Program-made: the position numbers and the translations under genes
Assembly: GCA_019417125.1 (NCBI GenBank)
Contig: DXVZ01000058.1
Location: 1 to 9,204 of the forward strand
From: Phascolarctobacterium sp.
GTDB taxonomy: Bacteria > Bacillota > Negativicutes > Acidaminococcales > Acidaminococcaceae
Length of the DNA: 9,204 nucleotides
Reading direction: 5' to 3'
Notes under the pieces: generated by a model
Seen by the model: the letters and a program-made list of their open reading frames with translations, nothing else
The model's database searches: none
What the model was told of the DNA's origin: nothing
Part shown: one piece after another, positions 1-5,592 of the stretch
How positions within the stretch are numbered: the first letter of the stretch is position 1
Layout of the letters: each line of letters starts with the position of its first letter

Positions 1-15
1 ACAGGTTTAGTAGTA

Positions 16-59
16 TTATATAGCCTTAGATATAATGATATGATGAAAAGGTTATATAA
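16..59. repeat. Inverted repeat with 12-bp arms, unassigned
   Basis: The arms at 16-27 and 48-59 are complementary over 12 pairs, with one G-T pair, around a 20-nt AT-rich loop. Neither side is followed by a convincing T-run, so it is not an obvious intrinsic terminator. No gene is visible in 1-64. It may belong to the end of whatever lies to the left of the window, or be a protein-binding site. Confidence 0.4.
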
Positions 60-64
60 AAGAT

Positions 65-107
65 AGAAATACCCTATTTACTATTATTCGCTAAATGGGG
101 TATTTCT
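65..107 (-). terminator. Hairpin terminator after the toxin-antitoxin operon
   Basis: The arms at 65-80 and 92-107 form 16 uninterrupted pairs (one G-T) around an 11-nt loop. The hairpin lies 15 nt beyond the stop codon of the leftward toxin gene. On the minus strand it is followed by a short pyrimidine-rich run (TATCTTTTATA), which gives a modest U-tract. A long stem with a weak U-tract could terminate in either direction, so it may also end a rightward transcript entering from the left. Confidence 0.65.
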
Positions 108-122
108 TGTTATATGCTGCTT

Positions 123-386
123 TTACTTATCGCGGTAATGAGCACCGCATTGTGCAATATACAAATTATCGTTTGCAATTTTAAAAACTATGCGGTTATC
201 GTGGTCAATACGCACACTCCATAAACCGCTTAAATCATATTTTAATGGTTCAGCTTTACCAATGCAGTTATAGCCATTACGGTCAATATCGTTTAACAGT
301 TTATTTATACGCTTTAAAGTCTTTTTATCTTGCGTCTGCCAGTAAAGATAATCTTCCCATGCTTCATCAGTCCAAACTTTATTCAT
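123..386 (-). CDS. yoeB: YoeB/Txe-family mRNA-interferase toxin
   Basis: This is an 87-aa toxin of the RelE superfamily, YoeB/Txe branch. Members bind the 70S ribosome and cut mRNA in the A site. The family signature is clear: an N-terminal WTDEAWEDYLYWQ stretch, then KAEPLKYDLSGLWS, and a C-terminal CGAHY. E46, R59, R65, H83 and Y84 fall at the same positions as the catalytic set I recall for E. coli YoeB, so it should be active. I use the ATG at 386 because the next in-frame upstream start is a TTG at 392 and the ATG start aligns with E. coli YoeB. The gene overlaps the antitoxin's last 8 nt with only a weak ribosome site (GAAG), so its translation is probably coupled to the antitoxin. The identity is firm; activity is inferred. 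Confidence 0.93.
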   Translation of the reverse strand: MNKVWTDEAWEDYLYWQTQDKKTLKRINKLLNDIDRNGYNCIGKAEPLKYDLSGLWSVRIDHDNRIVFKIANDNLYIAQCGAHYRDK

Positions 387-648
387 CTTCAACTTCGATT
401 AACTCGTGCTGAGTTACTTCCCCTTCTTCTATATCTTTAAATGCTTTTCTTAACCTTTTTAAATTTTCTGGGTTGTAAAATGGGTCTGCCGTTACAGAAA
501 ATGGTAAGGCTTGGCGATACAGTGTATTTTTGATAAACATATTGATAGCTGTTGAAGTTGTCATACCTGTCCTGCGGCAAAAATCTTCAAAAAGCTTTTT
601 ATCTTCAGCAGCAATTCTTGCGGTTATTGTTGCGGTTGCAGTTGCCAT
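379..648 (-). CDS. RelB/DinJ-family antitoxin
   Basis: This is an 89-aa antitoxin expected to neutralise the downstream YoeB-type toxin and to repress its own promoter. Residues 5-12 form the beta strand and the following ~30 residues the helices of a ribbon-helix-helix DNA-binding domain, with the DinJ-like GMTTSTAINMF segment. The C-terminal half (DPFYNPENLKRL...HELIEVEDE) is acidic and typical of the toxin-wrapping region of RelB/DinJ proteins. The ATG at 648 is preferred over an in-frame ATG at 657, because AAAAGGAG at 658-665 abuts the 657 codon but lies 9 nt from 648. It is first in a two-gene operon, and its stop codon lies inside the toxin's start region. The canonical partner of E. 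coli YoeB is YefM (Phd family), so this is a mixed pairing, one I recall from other Firmicutes. Confidence 0.92.
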   Translation of the reverse strand: MATATATITARIAAEDKKLFEDFCRRTGMTTSTAINMFIKNTLYRQALPFSVTADPFYNPENLKRLRKAFKDIEEGEVTQHELIEVEDE

Positions 649-657
649 AATAATCAT

Positions 658-665
658 CTCCTTTT
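658..665 (-). promoter_or_regulatory. Ribosome binding site that sets the antitoxin start
   Basis: AAAAGGAG reads on the minus strand. It is directly adjacent to the ATG at 657, too close to use, and 9 nt from the ATG at 648, which is therefore chosen as the start. Confidence 0.75.
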
Positions 666-670
666 AAAAT

Positions 671-700
671 ATTATATCATGATGTAATACAATAATACAA
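671..700 (-). promoter_or_regulatory. Promoter of the toxin-antitoxin operon
   Basis: On the minus strand a perfect -10 TATAAT (676-671) lies 18 nt from TTGTAT (700-695). Transcription would begin near 664, giving a very short leader that starts at the ribosome site. A second, weaker candidate uses TTGTTT at 722-717. TAATACA repeats overlap the region, consistent with the autoregulation normal for RelB/DinJ antitoxins. Confidence 0.5.
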
Positions 701-712
701 TAATGTAATACA
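685..712. repeat. Three TAATACA direct repeats over the antitoxin promoter
   Basis: Identical 7-mers TAATACA start at 685, 693 and 706. The first two lie within or overlap the -35/spacer of the leftward promoter and the third lies just upstream of it. Regularly spaced short repeats over a toxin-antitoxin promoter are what a ribbon-helix-helix antitoxin operator looks like. The region is AT-rich, so chance recurrence is possible. Confidence 0.45.
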
Positions 713-714
713 GT

Positions 715-740
715 AAAAACAATATTGCAATACTGTTTTT
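715..740. repeat. 26-bp near-perfect palindrome, candidate operator
   Basis: The sequence is symmetrical about 727/728, with 12 of 13 pairs matching; the single mismatch is 722 with 733. The core is TATTGCAATA flanked by A-run/T-run arms. It lies upstream of both the leftward toxin-antitoxin promoter and the rightward que promoter. With no loop it suits a dimeric repressor better than a terminator, although the T-run at 736-740 means a terminator role cannot be excluded. Confidence 0.5.
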
Positions 741-777
741 GTATAAATTTTGGAAGTTTTTGGCATAGCAATGCTGA

Positions 778-806
778 TTGAAATTTTCGCGAATTTCAGT
801 TATAGT
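778..806 (+). promoter_or_regulatory. Promoter of the queD-queE operon
   Basis: TTGAAA at 778-783 and TATAGT at 801-806 are separated by exactly 17 nt. Transcription would start near 813, leaving about 40 nt of leader before the queD ATG at 853. I looked in the leader and upstream DNA for a preQ1-type riboswitch and did not recognise one. Confidence 0.5.
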
Positions 807-842
807 AATATACAGAGTTTATTTTTATGTAAGCATTACTAC

Positions 843-847
843 GGAGG
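843..847 (+). promoter_or_regulatory. Ribosome binding site of queD
   Basis: GGAGG lies 5 nt before the ATG at 853. It supports that start over any in-frame upstream codon, because the residues upstream do not resemble the family. Confidence 0.75.
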
Positions 848-852
848 TTGCG

Positions 853-1185
853 ATGTATACTGTTATAAAAAAGCTGGAGTTTAGTGCGGCGCACAAGCTG
901 GATTTGCCGTACCCAAGCCCCTGCACTAATCTGCACGGGCATAACTGGAAGGTGGAAGTTACCTGTAAGGCAGAAAAGCTTAACGCGCAGGGCATGGTAG
1001 TGGATTTTGCCGATATAAAAAAAGCAGTTAACGGAACTTTTGACCATAAATATATTAACGAGGTTTTGGATGGGCAGAACCCGACAGCCGAAAACATTGC
1101 GCATTACATTTGCGGGCATATACCAAACTGCGTTAAAGTAGTGGTGCAGGAAAGCGAAGGGAACACTGCCATTTATGAAAAATAA
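853..1185 (+). CDS. queD: 6-carboxy-5,6,7,8-tetrahydropterin synthase QueD
   Basis: A 110-aa protein of the QueD/6-pyruvoyl-tetrahydropterin synthase family. It converts 7,8-dihydroneopterin triphosphate to 6-carboxytetrahydropterin, the first committed step towards 7-deazaguanines (preQ0, queuosine), in the cytoplasm. The zinc site is complete: H14 in FSAAHKL, and H28 and H30 in LHGHNW. C24 is in the position of the catalytic cysteine. D64-H65 (FDHKYIN) and E100 complete the expected active-site set, and the PTAENIA motif at 77-83 is typical. The length is usual for the short bacterial form. The ATG at 853 has GGAGG 5 nt upstream. The gene overlaps queE by 11 nt, so the two should be co-transcribed and co-translated. 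No queC or queF is in the window, so the later steps must be encoded elsewhere or be absent. Confidence 0.95.
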   Translation: MYTVIKKLEFSAAHKLDLPYPSPCTNLHGHNWKVEVTCKAEKLNAQGMVVDFADIKKAVNGTFDHKYINEVLDGQNPTAENIAHYICGHIPNCVKVVVQESEGNTAIYEK

Positions 1186-1831
1186 TTTAAAATACAGCGT
1201 CAGTGAAATTTTTGCCAGCGTTGACGGCGAGGGTGTGCGCACTGGCATGCTTACCTCATTTATCCGTTTAAACGGCTGCAACCTGCGCTGCAATTATTGC
1301 GATACTGATTACGCACTGCAAATGCTGCCGCCCAATATGTCGCTTGCCGATATTTTGGCAAAGGTACAGGCTTACGCTTATCCGCGTATTACGCTGACTG
1401 GCGGCGAGCCGTTAATTCATCCGCATGTGCGGGAACTTTTAGAAGCGCTTAGCGCCGCAGGCTACGAGGTGAACATTGAAACCAACGGCACGGTGGCGTT
1501 AGACAATTTTTTAAATTTGCCAGGCGTATTTTTTACGATGGATTGGAAGTGCCCGGACAGCGGCGTGCACCATTTAATGCGGCGCGAAAACCTTGCGCTT
1601 TTAACGGAGCGCGATGTGCTGAAATTTGTGGTATCTTCGCAGCGTGATTTGGAGGAGTTTTTGACGGTTTATAATTTGAACCTGCCTTGCAAATATTACG
1701 TCAGCCCTGTTTGGGGCAGTATAGAGCCGAGCGCAATAGTTGATTTTATGCAGAGGCACAAAACCGTTAACGCAGTGGTGCAGGTGCAGCTGCATAAAAT
1801 TATTTGGAGCCCGGAAACACGTGGGGTATAA
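1175..1831 (+). CDS. queE: 7-carboxy-7-deazaguanine synthase QueE (radical SAM)
   Basis: A 218-aa radical S-adenosylmethionine enzyme. It contracts the ring of 6-carboxytetrahydropterin, the QueD product, to 7-carboxy-7-deazaguanine. C35, C39 and C42 (GCNLRCNYCDTDY) form the CxxxCxxC site for the 4Fe-4S cluster. GGEP at 76-79 is the SAM-binding motif, and IETNGT follows near 100. The C-terminal VQLHKIIWSPETRGV is the characteristic QueE tail, so the gene is complete. Its start lies inside the end of queD, and the nearest purine-rich site is weak and about 14 nt away, so translation probably depends on coupling to queD. It is followed 18 nt later by a strong terminator, which separates it transcriptionally from the CRISPR operon. 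Confidence 0.95.
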   Translation: MKNNLKYSVSEIFASVDGEGVRTGMLTSFIRLNGCNLRCNYCDTDYALQMLPPNMSLADILAKVQAYAYPRITLTGGEPLIHPHVRELLEALSAAGYEVNIETNGTVALDNFLNLPGVFFTMDWKCPDSGVHHLMRRENLALLTERDVLKFVVSSQRDLEEFLTVYNLNLPCKYYVSPVWGSIEPSAIVDFMQRHKTVNAVVQVQLHKIIWSPETRGV

Positions 1832-1849
1832 AGTTTAACAGTAATTTTG

Positions 1850-1894
1850 CCGGTAAAACTGTTTAGTTAGATACAGTTTACCGGTTTTTATTTA
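1850..1894 (+). terminator. Intrinsic terminator of queD-queE
   Basis: The arms at 1850-1862 and 1873-1884 form a 12-bp stem with a single bulged A at 1858. The base is GC-rich (CCGG/CCGG) and the loop is 10 nt. TTTTTATTTA follows immediately. This is a clean Rho-independent terminator and marks the boundary between the que and cas transcription units. Confidence 0.9.
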
Positions 1895-1897
1895 TTG

Positions 1898-1926
1898 TTG
1901 ACACTCATTAATATATTTTTGATATT
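1898..1926 (+). promoter_or_regulatory. Promoter of the type III-A cas operon
   Basis: A perfect -35 TTGACA (1898-1903) lies 17 nt from GATATT (1921-1926), which matches the -10 consensus at 4 of 6 bases. It starts just after the que terminator, so the cas genes should have their own constitutive-looking promoter with a leader of about 74 nt. A 7-bp inverted repeat (1908-1914 with 1922-1928) lies across the spacer and -10 and could be an operator. Confidence 0.65.
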
Positions 1927-1947
1927 AAATACTTAAAATATAAAGGA

Positions 1948-1990
1948 TTTATTATATTTTTGTCGAATTGTCTTTATTATATATTTTTGG
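1948..1990 (+). repeat. Imperfect AT-rich direct repeat in the cas10 leader
   Basis: TTTATTATATTTTTG at 1948-1962 recurs at 1973-1989 with a 2-nt AT insertion, 10 nt after the first copy. Both copies lie in the predicted untranslated leader of cas10. It could be a regulatory site or simply slippage in AT-rich DNA. Confidence 0.4.
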
Positions 1991-1996
1991 CTGTAC

Positions 1997-2000
1997 GGAG
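1997..2000 (+). promoter_or_regulatory. Ribosome binding site that sets the cas10 start
   Basis: GGAG lies 6 nt before the ATG at 2007. The frame stays open upstream to a TTG at 1968, but that codon has no ribosome site at a usable distance. The protein begins at 2007 just ahead of the HD domain, as expected. Confidence 0.75.
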
Positions 2001-2006
2001 TTTAAG

Positions 2007-4502
2007 ATGATAGATTATACTTTACTGGCAAAGGCTGCTTTGCTGCATGATATTGGAAAAATGTGCTACCGTGCCGGTATGACGGTGGAGGCGGAAACTT
2101 ACCCTAAATTTGGCGCGGAGTGGCTGGCACGCCTGCTGCCGGAAAGCGATGCGCGCGCCCAGCAGATTTTGCGCTGCATCAGCCATCACCGCAGGCGCGA
2201 TTTTGAAAGCGCGGAGCTGGCGGATAATGATTTGGCGTACATTATTTATCTGGCGGATTCCGTTGCGTTTGGTGCAGAAAAGACAGAACGGCTGCCAGAG
2301 GATAAGTTTGACATTTCGTTGTGTTTGGAATCTGTGTTTAACTATTTTTCGGACAACGATACTTACAAGCGTTATTTTTTACCAAAGGAAATTAACATCA
2401 GTAAAGAAATAAATTACGCAGTGCGCGACGATATAAAGGCGGCGCCAGAGGATTATGCCAAGCTGTTAAAAACGATAGAAAACAAGCTGAAGCAAAAGCC
2501 GCTTTTGGAGATGCCAGTGCATGAACTTTTGCAGCTTTTGGAAGATACGCTTTACTATTTGCCGCTGACGGTGCGACAGGATTTACCGCGCGATATTTCG
2601 CTGTGGGAACATGTAAAAATTACGGCGGCGCTGGCTGTAAGCATTGCCCATTATTTTGAGGCTGAGGGAATTACCGATTACGCTGCTGTCTGCCGCAGGC
2701 AGGAGTTGGAACAGATACAGAACGAGCCGCTGTTTTTAATTGTATCGGCAGATATTGCCGGCATTTACGGCTTTTTAACCGCACCGGCGGTGCAGTCGCC
2801 GTTGGCTTCTATGCGTGGGCGGTCGATGTATTTAGAGTTTTTTTCTCAGATTATTGCCGAAGAACTGGTTAATTATTTAAAGCTGTGCCGTGCAAATATT
2901 ATTTATACCGGCGGCGGGCGTTTGTATTTAATTGCGCCTAACACGGAGCAAATGCGCCAGGATTTAGACGCTTTTACGGAGTATATAAACGGCTGGCTGC
3001 TGCAAAATTTTGGCACGCAGCTGTATGTTTCGCTGGGAGCGGCAGAGTTTACGCCGGTAGAGCTGGTTGGCAGGCAGATTGGCAGCGACGTGTTGGCGCG
3101 AGCCGATTTGCAGGTTGAAAACAATAAAAAGAACCGTTATTCCGAAGCGGTGCTGGCGGATTTGTTTAACCCGGAAAGCAGTTTTAACAAAAAAGTGGAA
3201 GCTTCGGAGTGCTGCATGTGCCACAGGTATGTAACCGATGCCGACGAAGGGCGCAAGGACGGGTTATGCCAAAACTGCCGTGCGCTTTTGGAACTTGGCA
3301 AGGCGTCGTTTTTGGATGACAGGGTGCTGGCGGTATGCACTAACCGCATTACGGGCTGTGCGGCGGTGCCTGGTTATAAGCGGGTGCTGTATTTAAAGGT
3401 AATGGCAGCTAAAGAGCTGGAAAAATTCAAGCAGCACAACAAAATTGTTTATCTTTACAGCAACAAAGGCGGCGTTTCCGATAAGAGCCTTTATTTCCGC
3501 ATTCGCCGCTGCGATTACTGCGTACGCGACCCTAAAACCGGACGTGTGCCGGATATGGAAGAACTGGCGGCGAAAAGCATGGGCGAAACCTACACCGGGG
3601 TTAAGCGCCTGGGCGTGCTGATGGCTGACGTGGATGCGATAGGTATTGCCTTAAAGGCTGGTTTTTACCGCAATGATTTGCCCGACCCGCTGAGATACCT
3701 GACGCTGGCAAGGCAGGCGGCGTTTTCGGGGCGTTTATCGTTCTTTTTTAAGATTATTTTGGATAAAATTTTCAAAGGCAGCGTACAGAATGCTTCCGGC
3801 AAAGTAACGCAGCAGTTCCGTTTGTTTAATAAGCCCAAGCAGCAGTGGCGCAACATACACGTTATTTACAGCGGCGGCGACAACATCTTTTTGCTGGGTG
3901 CGTGGGATGACGTTGTGGAAGTAGCGGTGGATATTCACCGTGCGTTTGAAGGCTATACCAATGGCAAGCTGGCGTTTTCGGCAGGAATCGGCATGTTTAC
4001 ACCTGATTTTCCAATCAGCCAGATGTTTATACAGGCAGAGCTGCTGAAAAAAGCTGCAAAGGACGTGCCTGGCACAGGCAAGATTGCGCTGTTTGGTCAG
4101 AACGCCGATTATGTAAGCGGCCCGGAGGGCGGGCTGATGCATGTGTACGACTGGGGCGTTTTTGAAAAAGATGTGTGTGCCGGTAAATTGGGCTTTTTAC
4201 TGGAGCATTTAAGTTTCGGCACTGCTGCCGCCGCAGGCAGGATAAAGGCGGATAGGGATACGCTGTATAAACTGCATGCTGTGCTGACATCGCCGGAGGG
4301 CAAATTTAACCTGGCGCATTTTGCTTATGCCGTGGCGCTGCTGGAACCTAAAACGGACAATACCGAAACGGCAGAGGTGTATAACACGCTGCGCAGCAGG
4401 CTTTACGCCTGGGCGCTGGATACGGAAGGGCGCAGGCAGCTTTTAACGGCGCTGGAACTTCTGATTTACAGTTTGCCGAATGCCCCTAAGGAGGATTTTT
4501 GA
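2007..4502 (+). CDS. cas10: Type III-A CRISPR-Cas large subunit Cas10/Csm1
   Basis: An 831-aa Csm1-type Cas10, the signalling and DNase subunit of the Csm complex. The N-terminal HD domain has LLHDIGK (H14-D15), SHH (H60-H61) and YLAD (D84), so the single-strand DNase site looks intact. The first Palm domain starts at SADIAG (D249) with SMRGRSMYLE and YTGGGRLYLIAP near 302-304. A zinc knuckle follows: C402/C403, C405, C421, C424. The second, cyclase-type Palm has GVLMADVDAIG (D541, D543) and YSGGDNIFLLG at 621-631. The hallmark motif is thus GGDN: N626 (codon at 3882-3884) replaces the second Asp of GGDD, the motif needed for cyclic oligoadenylate synthesis. A helical C-terminal domain follows. 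The length is normal and there is no frameshift. Its stop overlaps the csm2 start by 1 nt. Identity is certain; whether the cyclase works is open. Confidence 0.97.
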   Translation: MIDYTLLAKAALLHDIGKMCYRAGMTVEAETYPKFGAEWLARLLPESDARAQQILRCISHHRRRDFESAELADNDLAYIIYLADSVAFGAEKTERLPEDKFDISLCLESVFNYFSDNDTYKRYFLPKEINISKEINYAVRDDIKAAPEDYAKLLKTIENKLKQKPLLEMPVHELLQLLEDTLYYLPLTVRQDLPRDISLWEHVKITAALAVSIAHYFEAEGITDYAAVCRRQELEQIQNEPLFLIVSADIAGIYGFLTAPAVQSPLASMRGRSMYLEFFSQIIAEELVNYLKLCRANIIYTGGGRLYLIAPNTEQMRQDLDAFTEYINGWLLQNFGTQLYVSLGAAEFTPVELVGRQIGSDVLARADLQVENNKKNRYSEAVLADLFNPESSFNKKVEASECCMCHRYVTDADEGRKDGLCQNCRALLELGKASFLDDRVLAVCTNRITGCAAVPGYKRVLYLKVMAAKELEKFKQHNKIVYLYSNKGGVSDKSLYFRIRRCDYCVRDPKTGRVPDMEELAAKSMGETYTGVKRLGVLMADVDAIGIALKAGFYRNDLPDPLRYLTLARQAAFSGRLSFFFKIILDKIFKGSVQNASGKVTQQFRLFNKPKQQWRNIHVIYSGGDNIFLLGAWDDVVEVAVDIHRAFEGYTNGKLAFSAGIGMFTPDFPISQMFIQAELLKKAAKDVPGTGKIALFGQNADYVSGPEGGLMHVYDWGVFEKDVCAGKLGFLLEHLSFGTAAAAGRIKADRDTLYKLHAVLTSPEGKFNLAHFAYAVALLEPKTDNTETAEVYNTLRSRLYAWALDTEGRRQLLTALELLIYSLPNAPKEDF

Positions 4503-4894
4503 TGGATATTATAGCAAGGGCCGAAAATGCCGTTAAGGGCATTATGGTTAAGGATAAATTTAATAACGATGTGCTGCTGTTAAAAACAGGGCATATCCGT
4601 AAGTTTTTAACTTCGGTTAATTTAGTGCGCGACCGCATTGAGGTTTATAAAATGCGCAGTGCGGAGCCTGACAGGCTGCCGCCTGAACTGGTTGCCGAGG
4701 TAAAATTTTTAAAGGTTAAGCTTTTATACCAGGCTGGGCGCGAAAAAAACATTGTCGGCGCTTTTGTAGAAAAATCAGGGCTGGTGGAGATGATTGACAG
4801 CATCGGCGACAGCACAGAGCGCTTTGACATTTTTGCAAAGTATGTGCAGGCGCTGGGGGCATTTCATAAATTTTACGGAGGCAAGGATAAATAA
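4502..4894 (+). CDS. csm2: Type III-A Csm2 small subunit
   Basis: A 130-aa, charged, mostly helical protein, the expected size for Csm2 (Cas11-type small subunit). Several copies line the inner face of the Csm complex along the crRNA-target duplex. Family features are the RKFLTSVN segment near residues 34-41, the VAEVKFLKVKLLYQAGRE helix, and the ending FAKYVQALGAFHKFYGG. The ATG at 4502 is chosen over the in-frame TTG just before it because AAGGAGG (4488-4494) sits 7 nt upstream. It shares one base with the cas10 stop (TGATG) and one with the csm3 start (TAATG), so it is translationally coupled on both sides. Csm2 sequences diverge strongly, so part of the confidence comes from gene order. 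Confidence 0.9.
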   Translation: MDIIARAENAVKGIMVKDKFNNDVLLLKTGHIRKFLTSVNLVRDRIEVYKMRSAEPDRLPPELVAEVKFLKVKLLYQAGREKNIVGAFVEKSGLVEMIDSIGDSTERFDIFAKYVQALGAFHKFYGGKDK

Positions 4895-5592
4895 TGAAGC
4901 AGGCAGTTTTAAAAGGAAAGTTTTTAATAGAGGCTGTGGTTACATTGGTAACGGGGCTGCATATCGGCACTTCCAGCGATTTTACCCCCATCGGCGCAGT
5001 AGAAAGCCCGTTTGTGCGCGACCATTTTACCAAGGTGCCAATTATTCCCGGCAGCTCGCTGAAAGGTAAACTGCGTACCTTACTTGCCAAAATGCGCTCG
5101 CCAGGGTATGTGCTTAACAAAATTGAAGACGATGACGCTGTGATTTGCCGCCTGTTTGGTTCTACTTCTAAAAACGGCGTTATCGGCGCGCGCCTGCAAT
5201 TTTACGATATTTTTGTAACGCCGGAGAGTATCGAAAAAATCAGCCGCCTGGATACTGATACCTATATGGGCGAGGTTAAGTTTGAAAACTCTATTACCCG
5301 CCTGTCGGCGACGGCGATTCCGCGCCAGATTGAAAGAGTGCCTGCAGGTACTGATTTTGCATTTAAGCTGGTGTACAACATCGAAAACGAAAACGAGATT
5401 GAAGAAGATTTTGCCACGCTTTCGGCGGCGCTGATGATGCTGCAGATGGATTACCTTGGCGGGCATGGCTCGCGCGGGTACGGCAGAGTGGCTTTCAGCA
5501 ATTTTTCGGTGCGTTACGCCGGTTTAAACAAAGGGCTTGAAGAATATGCCGGCAAGCTGAAGGAAGAGCTTGAAGGAAGCTGTTTAAAATGA
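4894..5592 (+). CDS. csm3: Type III-A Csm3 backbone subunit (Cas7), Glu at the catalytic Asp position
   Basis: A 232-aa Cas7-family RAMP protein. Copies of Csm3 form the crRNA-binding backbone and normally cut target RNA every 6 nt. The RAMP fold is clear: GLHIG at 21-25, IPGSSLKGKLRTLL at 51-64, CRLFGS, MGEVKFENSITRL, PRQIER, and the glycine loop LGGHGSRGYGRV at 188-199. In Streptococcus thermophilus Csm3, as I recall it, the catalytic Asp33 lies in IGAIDSP. Here the same segment reads IGAVESP, so the catalytic position is Glu37 (GAA, 5002-5004). Folding and crRNA binding should be normal, but RNA cleavage may be altered. AAGGA lies 6 nt before the ATG, which shares one base with the csm2 stop. 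The 3' end overlaps csm4 by 4 nt. Confidence 0.97.
   Translation: MKQAVLKGKFLIEAVVTLVTGLHIGTSSDFTPIGAVESPFVRDHFTKVPIIPGSSLKGKLRTLLAKMRSPGYVLNKIEDDDAVICRLFGSTSKNGVIGARLQFYDIFVTPESIEKISRLDTDTYMGEVKFENSITRLSATAIPRQIERVPAGTDFAFKLVYNIENENEIEEDFATLSAALMMLQMDYLGGHGSRGYGRVAFSNFSVRYAGLNKGLEEYAGKLKEELEGSCLK

Noticed and set aside
387..392. TTG start for the toxin at 392
   Set aside because: The ATG at 386 aligns the protein and its catalytic residues exactly with E. coli YoeB.
778..852. Longer queD from an upstream start at 778
   Set aside because: The added residues are encoded by promoter and leader sequence, and GGAGG at 843-847 points to the ATG at 853.
741..852. preQ1 riboswitch ahead of queD
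   Set aside because: I found no preQ1-I or preQ1-II core in the leader; the only stem (780-785 with 792-797) overlaps the promoter.
1968..2006. TTG start for cas10 adding 13 residues
   Set aside because: There is no ribosome site at a usable distance, the residues are not family-like, and GGAG is placed for the ATG at 2007.
3735..4142. Antisense open frames within cas10 and other cas genes
   Set aside because: They are shadows of strongly coding frames, with no ribosome sites and no recognisable protein features.
4499..4501. TTG start of csm2
   Set aside because: The ATG directly after it has AAGGAGG at 7 nt and gives the usual 1-nt overlap with the cas10 stop.
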